6,744 nucleotides of DNA from JANYGA01 sp043743145 (lineage in GTDB: Bacteria > Vulcanimicrobiota > Vulcanimicrobiia > Vulcanimicrobiales > Vulcanimicrobiaceae). Both the position numbers and the translations under genes were made by a program. Positions 1-5,288 of this stretch are shown here, in pieces. The notes under the pieces were generated by a model. The model did no database searches, had not been told where the DNA came from, and saw only the letters and a list, made by a program, of their open reading frames with translations. Numbering within the stretch: position 1 is the stretch's first letter; each line of letters opens with the position of its first letter. The stretch spans positions 1-6,744 of the forward strand of contig JAYTXC010000053.1 of the NCBI GenBank assembly GCA_043743145.1. The letters are read 5' to 3'.

Positions 1-613
1 TGATCACCGATCGCAAGCGTTTTTCGGGCGGTTCGGTCGCATCATCGAGAATGCGCGCGGCTTCGATCCGCGTATACCAAACGTCGAGTGCGGGCATCGC
101 GGCGAGTTGCATCATCCGGGTGCGATACGCAGCAGCTGTCGCGAGCGTTGCCGCTGCTACGGCACGCGCTTTCATGCCGTTGTGGCGCGCGGCAATCGTA
201 ACGCTCGTGACCAAGCGTTTAAGATCCCATTCCCATGGGCCCGGAAGTGTTTCGTCAAAATCGTTGACGTCGAAGACGACGTTGCGCTCGGGTGTCGCGA
301 AACCACCGAAGTTCATGCAATGCGCGTCACCGCACGTTTGAACCGTAATGCCCGAGACGGGCGTCGATACGAGATCGGCTGCCATCACCATCGCGCTACC
401 GCGAAAGAACGCAAACGGGCTCTCGCTCATGCGCTCGCGGCGAAGCGGTAACAGCGCGGCGAAGCGACCCTCCGCCGATGCCGCGATGAGCACGTTTGCG
501 TCGGGGCGGTCGGCCGCCGGCGCCCACGTGCCGTGCGAAACGCGGGGAACCGTCGCGCGCCGCGCTTTTCCATCGATCGCCGCCTGCGCGGCCGCGGTCG
601 GTGCGAGCTTCAT
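1..613 (-). CDS. DUF2252 family protein, N-terminal 204 residues (cut by left edge)
   Basis: The function of this family is not established. Visible family landmarks are FFRG (residues 69-72), GDAHCMNFG (95-103), FDVNDFDET (114-122) and a following WEWDLKRL block (127-134). The GDxHxxN...NDFDE pair resembles the catalytic loop and metal-binding loop of aminoglycoside-phosphotransferase/kinase-fold enzymes, so a small-molecule phosphotransferase role is possible; that is inference. No signal peptide or membrane segment is seen in the N-terminal part. Family members are usually above 400 aa, so roughly half is missing beyond base 1. The start is the ATG at 613, whose bases overlap the TGA of the upstream fadJ-like gene (ATGA, 610-613). 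No good Shine-Dalgarno precedes it, which fits translational coupling. It is the third gene of a thiolase-fadJ-DUF2252 operon. The family call is firm; any activity is not. Confidence 0.87.
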   Translation of the reverse strand, partial: MKLAPTAAAQAAIDGKARRATVPRVSHGTWAPAADRPDANVLIAASAEGRFAALLPLRRERMSESPFAFFRGSAMVMAADLVSTPVSGITVQTCGDAHCMNFGGFATPERNVVFDVNDFDETLPGPWEWDLKRLVTSVTIAARHNGMKARAVAAATLATAAAYRTRMMQLAAMPALDVWYTRIEAARILDDATEPPEKRLRSVI

Positions 614-2652
614 CGCGTAACCGCGACGATTGCGGGAGCAAAGCGCGGGCCAAAGCGCGCTGCGAGTTCGGTTGCGCGTTGCTCGAAAGATTTCACACCG
701 AGATAATCGACGTAGGAGAAGACGCCACCCGTGAATGCCGGAAACCCCCAGCCCAAGATCGAGCCGACGTCGCCCATCGCGGGATCGTCGATGATGCCGT
801 CGGCGTGCGCGCGCATCGCCTCGCTCGTCTGCACGTAGAGAAGACGGTCGCGAACGGTGCCGATATCGAGCGCATGTGTCGGCGCCGCGACGATGGTCGC
901 AAGCTCGCTCCAAAGGCGTTTCTTACCATCAATCGGATATTCGTAGATGCCGCGGCCCGCCGTTTTGCCCGGACGATCGAGCACGCGTGCGAAGAGATCG
1001 ATCACATCATCGGCCGGTCCCGCAACATACGCGCTCCCGAGATCGGCTTTGGTTTGTGCGATGACGCTCGCCATGAGCGAGAGACTTATTTCGTCGGCGA
1101 CGGCGAGCGGGCCGACGGCCATACCCGCGAGGCGGCCAGCATTCTCGATGAGTGCGGGGGAAACACCCTCGCGTAACATCGCGAGCCCTTCGTGAACGTA
1201 CGTGTTAAAGACGCGACTGGTAAAGAACCCGCGGCCGTCTCGCACGACGATCGGCGTCTTGCCGATGAAGCGCACGAAATCGAGGGCGACCGCAAGCGTT
1301 TCGTCGCTCGTTTGCGCGCCGCGAATGAGCTCGACGAGCGGCATCCGCTCGACGGGAGAAAAGAAATGCATGCCAATGAAGCGCTCGGGATGCGCGCTTG
1401 CGATCGCGAGCGACCCGATCGGTAACGTCGAGGTATTCGAGCCGAAGATCGCGCGTGCGGAGAGCTCGCGTTCGGCGCGCTGCGTCACGTCGGCTTTGAT
1501 CGCGCGATCTTCGAAGACGGCTTCGATGACGATATCGGCGTCGGCAAGGCCCGCGTATTCGGTGGTGGCGTTGATGTATGCGGGTGCGAGGACGGCTGTT
1601 TTTTTCGCAATCGCAAGATTGCGATCGATGAGCGTCACCCGCGCGCCCGCATGCGCTGCAGCGAGTGCGATGCCCGCACCCATCATGCCACTGCCGAGCA
1701 CGCCGACGTGGGCGAATGTCGCGCGCGGCGTGGATGTCGACTCGGCCCCGCGTTTCTTCGCACGTCCCATACTGAAAAAGAGCGTCTTGACCATCGCACG
1801 AACTTCGGGCTTCGCGAGCAACGCACGAAAGTACGCGCGTTCGATTTTCAGACCCGCGTCGATGTCGACGAGCGTGCCCTCGTACACGGCGGAAAGAATC
1901 GCGTGCGGCGCGGGATAGTTCCCCCACGTTTTCTTTTGCAGCATCGCGTTCGCACTGGCGAAGATCTCGGCGATCGCGGGCGATGTCGTCGCGCCGCCCG
2001 GTATTCGGAAACCCTTCGTGTCCCAGCGCGCGACCGCATCGCGATGCGCGAGGATCCATGCGTGTGCGCGCGCGTGCAACTCGGCCGACGGCACGAGCTC
2101 GTCGATGAGCCCCGCTGCCAGCGCCGCTTCAAACGAAAGTCGTTTGCCCTCGAGCAAAAGCGGCAAACTCGCGGCAATGCCGCAGAGTCGCGGAACACGT
2201 TGCGTTCCGCCGGCGCCGGGCAGCAGCCCGAGTGTCACCTCGGGAAATCCGAATCGCGCGTGTGGCGCATCGCTCGCGGCGATGCGATGATGACACCCGA
2301 GCGCGAGCTCCGCGCCGCCGCCGAGCGCCGATCCGCCGAGCATGGCAACGACGGGTTTTCCGCCCGTTTCCATCCGCCGCGTGAGCGTGCGAAACGTGTC
2401 GACGGTTTCGGCAACGAGCCCGAGTTTTTCGAGCTCGACCGATGCGAGATCGAGTCCCGCGAGAAAGTCACGTTTGCGCGACGCAACGATAATGCCGACG
2501 ACAGATTCGTCGCCGAGCACGCGTTCGATCTCTTCGGCAAACATCGCGACGCTCTGCTGCGTAAGCACGTTGACCGCACGATTCTGGAGATCCCATGCAA
2601 TCGTAACGACGCCCGCGGTGTCGCGCAGCATGATGATATCGCGTACGCTCAC
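610..2652 (-). CDS. fadJ: FadJ/TFP-alpha-type fused enoyl-CoA hydratase / 3-hydroxyacyl-CoA dehydrogenase
   Basis: This 680-aa cytoplasmic enzyme would hydrate 2-enoyl-CoA and then oxidise 3-hydroxyacyl-CoA with NAD+, steps two and three of beta-oxidation. Residues 1-190 form a crotonase domain, with the GGGAE motif (E115), FPEVTLG (E138) and PGAGGTQR. Residues 314-490 form the NAD-binding domain: GxGxxG at 320-325, D343 at the end of beta-2, SNTS (S408), HFFSP (H429) and LVE (E441). The C-terminal 3HCDH region follows to about residue 680, including a DVGSILGWGFP block. HFFSPVE is FadJ-like rather than FadB-like. The position of the usual substrate-site Asn is S479 (FFTSR), as in related long-chain enzymes. 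The segment between D343 and the VIEAVFED motif is about 20 residues shorter than in E. coli FadJ. The start is GTG at 2652, overlapping the thiolase stop (GTGA), with GGAG five bases upstream. An alternative start would be the ATG at residue 8, but the RBS favours GTG. Confidence 0.95.
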   Translation of the reverse strand: MSVRDIIMLRDTAGVVTIAWDLQNRAVNVLTQQSVAMFAEEIERVLGDESVVGIIVASRKRDFLAGLDLASVELEKLGLVAETVDTFRTLTRRMETGGKPVVAMLGGSALGGGAELALGCHHRIAASDAPHARFGFPEVTLGLLPGAGGTQRVPRLCGIAASLPLLLEGKRLSFEAALAAGLIDELVPSAELHARAHAWILAHRDAVARWDTKGFRIPGGATTSPAIAEIFASANAMLQKKTWGNYPAPHAILSAVYEGTLVDIDAGLKIERAYFRALLAKPEVRAMVKTLFFSMGRAKKRGAESTSTPRATFAHVGVLGSGMMGAGIALAAAHAGARVTLIDRNLAIAKKTAVLAPAYINATTEYAGLADADIVIEAVFEDRAIKADVTQRAERELSARAIFGSNTSTLPIGSLAIASAHPERFIGMHFFSPVERMPLVELIRGAQTSDETLAVALDFVRFIGKTPIVVRDGRGFFTSRVFNTYVHEGLAMLREGVSPALIENAGRLAGMAVGPLAVADEISLSLMASVIAQTKADLGSAYVAGPADDVIDLFARVLDRPGKTAGRGIYEYPIDGKKRLWSELATIVAAPTHALDIGTVRDRLLYVQTSEAMRAHADGIIDDPAMGDVGSILGWGFPAFTGGVFSYVDYLGVKSFEQRATELAARFGPRFAPAIVAVTR
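1606..1623. repeat. Perfect 7-base inverted repeat inside fadJ beside a T7/A7 run
   Basis: Arms CGCAATC (1606-1612) and GATTGCG (1617-1623) enclose a 4-base loop. A T7 run (1599-1605, plus strand) abuts it. On neither strand do U residues follow the hairpin, so it is not an intrinsic terminator. It encodes residues next to the shortened part of the NAD-binding domain (about residues 344-352). Confidence 0.4.
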
Positions 2653-3854
2653 ACGCGCTCCACGATCGTTGCGATGCCCATGCCGCCACCGACGCAGAGC
2701 GCCACGAGGCCCGTCTGCAATCCGCGCCGCTCGAGTTCGTCGAGCAACGTCCCGAGGAGCATCGCACCGGTCGCGCCGAGCGGATGGCCGAGCGCGATCG
2801 CACCGCCGTTGACGTTGATGCGATCGTGCGCTACGCCCGTCTCCGCCATGAACAATAAGGGCACGGCCGCGAAGGCTTCGTTGATTTCGAAGAGGTCGAT
2901 ATCCGCAAAGGTCATCCCGGCTTTCGCGAGCGCCTTGCGGGCGGCAGGCACGGGGCCCGTGAGCATGATCGTCGGTTCCGAGCCGACGGTCGCCGTCGCA
3001 CGGATCCGCGCACGCGGACGCAAGCCGACACGCATCCCCGCCGCGCGCGTGCCAACGAGAACGGCCGCCGCGCCGTCGACGATGCCGGATGAGTTGCCCG
3101 CGGTGTGCACGTGATCGACGCGTTCGACCTGCGGATATTTGCCGATCGCCACGGCATCGAAGCCGAGATCCCCCATCTTCGCAAACGCCGGTTGGAGCGC
3201 GCCGAGCGTTGCGAGCGTCGTTTGCGGACGTGGAAATTCGTCACGATCCAAGAGGACCGTACCATTCACGTCGACGACGGAAATCACGGAACGCGTGAAT
3301 CGCGAATCACGCTGGGCGACCGCCGTGCGCTCCTGCGAGGCGAGTGCGAACGTGTCAACATCGGCGCGCGAAAACCCATGCAGCGTCGCAATGAGGTCGG
3401 CGGAGATGCCTTGCGGCACGAACCCGATACACGATGCGAGCGCGGGGTCGACGGCGAGGGGCATGCCCGACGAGCCGATCGGCACGCGCGAAAGCGATTC
3501 GACGCCGCCACCAACTGCGAAATCCGCTTCACCGAACGCGACTTTCGCAGCGGCCATATTGACCGCTTCGAGGCCGGAGGCGCAAAAGCGATTGATCTGA
3601 ACGCCGGTGACCGTTTCGGCGAAACCCGCGACGATCGCGGCCGTCCGCGCGATATCGCCACCTTGCTCGCCGTGCGGTTCGACACAACCGAGGATCACGT
3701 CGTCGACGAGCGACGTGTCGAGCCCGGTGCGATCGCGTAGCGCCGCGAGAGCTTGCGCGGCGAGTTGCGTCGGCGTGACGCCGTGCAAGCTTCCATCGCG
3801 TTTCCCGCGCCCGCGCGGCGTGCGCACGGCTTCATAGATAAAGACGTCGCTCAT
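2649..3854 (-). CDS. Acetyl-CoA C-acyltransferase (thiolase, FadA/FadI type)
   Basis: A 401-aa thiolase that cleaves 3-ketoacyl-CoA with CoA to give acetyl-CoA and a shortened acyl-CoA; reverse condensation is also possible for this family. The nucleophile is C91 in NRFCASG, NEAF (N325, E326) is present, the catalytic histidine is H357 in GHPLGATG, and the second cysteine is C387 in CVGGGMG, so all active-site parts are intact. Length is normal for the family. The open frame continues to 4193, but those extra 113 residues look non-coding and the family N-terminus (MSDVFIYEAVRTP) begins at ATG 3854, so that start was chosen. No clear Shine-Dalgarno lies upstream, so the message may be leaderless or weakly initiated. 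It is the first gene of the operon, overlapping the fadJ-like gene by 4 bases, and presumably forms a multienzyme complex with it. Whether it prefers short or long chains, and whether fadA or fadI is the better symbol, cannot be told from sequence. Confidence 0.94.
   Translation of the reverse strand: MSDVFIYEAVRTPRGRGKRDGSLHGVTPTQLAAQALAALRDRTGLDTSLVDDVILGCVEPHGEQGGDIARTAAIVAGFAETVTGVQINRFCASGLEAVNMAAAKVAFGEADFAVGGGVESLSRVPIGSSGMPLAVDPALASCIGFVPQGISADLIATLHGFSRADVDTFALASQERTAVAQRDSRFTRSVISVVDVNGTVLLDRDEFPRPQTTLATLGALQPAFAKMGDLGFDAVAIGKYPQVERVDHVHTAGNSSGIVDGAAAVLVGTRAAGMRVGLRPRARIRATATVGSEPTIMLTGPVPAARKALAKAGMTFADIDLFEINEAFAAVPLLFMAETGVAHDRINVNGGAIALGHPLGATGAMLLGTLLDELERRGLQTGLVALCVGGGMGIATIVERV
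2658..2661 (-). promoter_or_regulatory. Ribosome binding site (GGAG) deciding the fadJ GTG start
   Basis: On the minus strand GGAG is followed by five bases and then the GTG at 2652. It lies inside the thiolase C-terminus and supports the GTG rather than the ATG seven codons downstream as the start of the fadJ-like gene. Confidence 0.55.
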
Positions 3855-3894
3855 GGCAAGCGCGTTCGCGTTCGGAGGCTTCGACCCCGTCGTG

Positions 3895-3916
3895 ACGTCG
3901 TCGCGAACGTCGTCGC
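3895..3916. repeat. 10-base direct repeat ACGTCGTCGC, two copies
   Basis: Identical copies lie at 3895-3904 and 3907-3916, a 12-base period. They sit 40-60 bases upstream of the thiolase start, where an operator for the beta-oxidation operon would be expected. The period is also a whole number of codons in the coding-like plus-strand frame (TSSR/TSSL), so it may be only a coding repeat. No palindrome of the usual FadR/TetR type is obvious. Confidence 0.25.
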
Positions 3917-3965
3917 TCGTGCACATCGCGATCGTCGGCGAGGTCGCGCCGCACGACGAACGACC

Positions 3966-3972
3966 GGGCCCG
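3966..3972 (+). other. Slippery-type heptamer G_GGC_CCG at a frame transition
   Basis: In the upstream coding-like frame the codons are CCG GGC CCG, so this heptamer is in the register needed for a -1 shift, and the -1 frame is exactly the one that stays coding-like to 4163. GC-only slippery sites are generally poor, and no strong downstream stem was identified by eye. A lost base in GGGCCC explains the same data more simply. Confidence 0.2.
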
Positions 3973-4204
3973 ATTTCATCTATGTTGCGCGTGCCGGCTT
4001 GGTGCCGAACGCTGCCCTCGAGCCGCAGTTTGCCGCGAGGCTCGTTGCAGAATTGGGCCCCGATTATGTGAACGCTTTCGCATCGGAGGATGCTGCGACG
4101 TTGGAGCGCTTCGGCGACGAGCACGGCATTCCGATCGCACGCGTCCACGATTCGGTAAGGTGACGTGCGCGGGGGTACGCCGCTCGGCAACACGTACGAT
4201 TCGC

Positions 4205-4208
4205 AGGA
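4205..4208 (+). promoter_or_regulatory. Possible ribosome binding site (AGGA) for the lysine-rich gene
   Basis: AGGA lies nine bases upstream of the ATG at 4218 and supports that ATG as the start of the small basic protein. A TACGAT at 4195-4200 could be a -10 element, but no matching -35 is visible. Confidence 0.3.
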
Positions 4209-4217
4209 ACGACCCCC

Positions 4218-4368
4218 ATGCCAACGGCGAATCAGCGCGCCGCAAAAGCCGTGCCGGCAAGACGACTACGACAGGAACGTGCACGTCGACAAAGGGCACC
4301 GTAAAAAAAAAGCGACCGCAAAAAAAACGGCCGCGCGCAAAACGTTCGTGCGAAAAGCGAAGGCCTAA
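4218..4368 (+). pseudogene. Lysine/alanine-rich histone-H1-like small basic protein, frame-broken twice
   Basis: The last 19 residues before TAA 4366-4368 read KATAKKTAARKTFVRKAKA, typical of bacterial H1-like or AlaLys-rich nucleoid-binding tails. Upstream, a different frame reads GKTTTTGT...STKGTVKK, and the ATG at 4218 (after an AGGA) opens MPTANQRAAKA in a third frame. Two one-base insertions, near 4244-4256 and in the A9 run at 4303-4311, would yield one 50-aa protein with theoretical features of a DNA-binding tail: no hydrophobic core, many Lys/Thr/Ala and strongly positive charge. DNA binding is inferred from composition only. As it stands, the frame opened at 4218 stops after 28 codons. 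The stop overlaps the convergent nudC stop (CTAA). Homopolymer undercalling, true decay, or slippage on A9 are the alternatives. Confidence 0.45.
4303..4312 (+). other. A9G run with dnaX-type slippery heptamer A_AAA_AAG
   Basis: Nine adenines (4303-4311) followed by G. In the middle reading frame the codons are GTA AAA AAA AAG, so A_AAA_AAG (4306-4312) is correctly phased, and a -1 shift leads directly into the lysine/alanine-rich tail that ends at 4368. Long A runs are known sites of polymerase slippage as well as of sequencing error. A second run of eight adenines follows at 4320-4327. Confidence 0.3.
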
Positions 4369-5231
4369 TCTCCCGCGATCCACGCGGCCATAAGGCGGCG
4401 TGCGATCGTGTCGAAATGCGGCATACGGGCTTTCATGTTTGCTTGCACATCGCGGAGTTCGTCGCGCGTGAACCAACGCGCGTCTTCGAGTTCGTCGCCG
4501 ATATGTATGTCGTACGTTGTCGCGCGCGCGACATATCCAAGCATCAGCGATCGAGGAAACGGCCATGCTTCGCTGCTCGTATACCGAATATCACCGACGC
4601 GCACGCCAACCTCTTCGAAGACTTCGCGGGCAACGGCCCCTTCGGCCGACTCGCCCGCCTCGACGAATCCCGCAAGCGTCGAATAGAGACCCGGCGGCCA
4701 CGTTGCTTGACGTCCGAGCAGCGCGCGATCGCCGTCGTGAACGAGAACGATCGTTGCGGGATCGGTGCGCGGAAAGTGCCGATGCGGCTCCGGCTCGCGC
4801 GTGCAGCGCTTCGTTCTTCCGCCGAGCTCCCACACGAGATCGCGCCCGCACGCACCGCAGTAGCGTGCGCTCCGATTCCAACGCGCGAGAGCGAGCGCGG
4901 TGACGATCGCCTCGCGCATCGCGGGTCCGTACCGACCGAGTTCCATCCGCAGATCGCTCAGACGCGCAGCGTCATCGAGCGGACTCTCGCTTGGGAGCAA
5001 GCGGACGTAGAGCGGCGCCCCGCTTTCGTCGATCCCGAGAAACGGCATCGCCGGGTCCACATCCGCCGGCTCGCACGCGACGAAGCTCGGTGCGGAGTCG
5101 TCGCCCGTCACTTGGAGACGCGCGCCGCGCATGATGAGCGCGCGGCCGGTTCGCTGTCGCGCGCCTGCAGCAACGTCGGCTTCGACACGTTCGAACCGGT
5201 CGATATGCCTGCCGAGATCGGATGCGTTCAT
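4365..5231 (-). CDS. nudC: NudC-type NAD(H) pyrophosphatase / Nudix hydrolase
   Basis: A 288-aa cytoplasmic enzyme predicted to split NAD(H) into NMN(H) and AMP; in E. coli the family also removes NAD caps from RNA. The N-terminal domain (1-118) is followed by a zinc-ribbon region with C125, C128 and C143, then the Nudix domain. The Nudix box is complete from G188 through E194, R202-E203 and E206-E207 to G209. The NudC signature after the box reads SEAWPFPRS (220-228) instead of SQPWPFPxS, a two-residue variant. The fourth zinc cysteine is absent: after C143 comes TREPEPHRHFPRTDP, where H150 or H152 may substitute. The start was set at ATG 5231; the frame extends to a TTG at 5285, but the added 18 residues are arginine-rich and look non-coding. 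It is divergent from the MFS gene and convergent with the lysine-rich gene, sharing stop bases (4365-4368). Confidence 0.93.
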   Translation of the reverse strand: MNASDLGRHIDRFERVEADVAAGARQRTGRALIMRGARLQVTGDDSAPSFVACEPADVDPAMPFLGIDESGAPLYVRLLPSESPLDDAARLSDLRMELGRYGPAMREAIVTALALARWNRSARYCGACGRDLVWELGGRTKRCTREPEPHRHFPRTDPATIVLVHDGDRALLGRQATWPPGLYSTLAGFVEAGESAEGAVAREVFEEVGVRVGDIRYTSSEAWPFPRSLMLGYVARATTYDIHIGDELEDARWFTRDELRDVQANMKARMPHFDTIARRLMAAWIAGD

Positions 5232-5288
5232 GGCGCTTCGTTTCGCGCGTGCAGGGTCGCGTGCCCGCGCAAGCGACCTACCCAAGCG

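Larger units (their letters stand above)
3853..4163 (+). pseudogene. Unknown small protein, broken by one -1 frame change
   Basis: I do not recognise this family. Bases 3853-3971 read as coding in one frame (about 40 codons, roughly 87% G/C at third positions, protein start MASAFAFGGFDPVV). From about 3972 to the TGA at 4161-4163 the coding-like frame is the one reached by a -1 shift (protein DFIYVARAGLVPN onward, ending IPIARVHDSVR). One extra base near GGGCCC (3966-3971) would give an unbroken 103-aa protein. The joined product would be mixed alpha/beta, with a hydrophobic strand VHIAIVGEV at residues 23-31; no signal peptide or clear motif is seen. The ATG at 3853 overlaps the divergent thiolase ATG on the other strand (CATG, 3852-3855). 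A later GTG start at 3919 is possible and would leave about 64 bases for a divergent promoter. It could be a draft-assembly error, a decaying gene, or not a gene. Confidence 0.4.

Noticed and set aside
496..1176. 226-residue plus-strand open frame
   Set aside because: Shadow of the fadJ C-terminus with atypical composition.
1599..1623. T7 run plus hairpin as an intrinsic terminator
   Set aside because: The T run precedes the hairpin on the plus strand, and A residues follow it on the minus strand; it also lies inside an intact gene.
1651..3114. 487-residue open frame on the plus strand
   Set aside because: Arginine/histidine-rich protein antisense to clear fadJ and thiolase domains; a GC-rich shadow frame.
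3874..3878. GGAGG as a strong plus-strand Shine-Dalgarno
   Set aside because: No start codon lies 5-10 bases downstream; the nearest, GTG 3892, is 13 bases away.
3855..4193. 113-residue N-terminal extension of the thiolase frame
   Set aside because: The family N-terminus begins at ATG 3854; the extension has no protein-like texture and lies antisense to better coding-like plus-strand frames.
4195..4200. TACGAT as a promoter -10 element
   Set aside because: No -35 hexamer at suitable spacing; too weak to list as a promoter.
3976..4566. 196-residue minus-strand open frame
   Set aside because: Arginine-rich, overlaps the nudC C-terminus in another frame and the basic small gene in antisense; no domain seen.
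4416..5204. Long plus-strand extension upstream of the MFS gene
   Set aside because: It is antisense to nudC, Arg/Glu-rich, and lacks membrane segments; the real protein begins near the first helix at about 5289.
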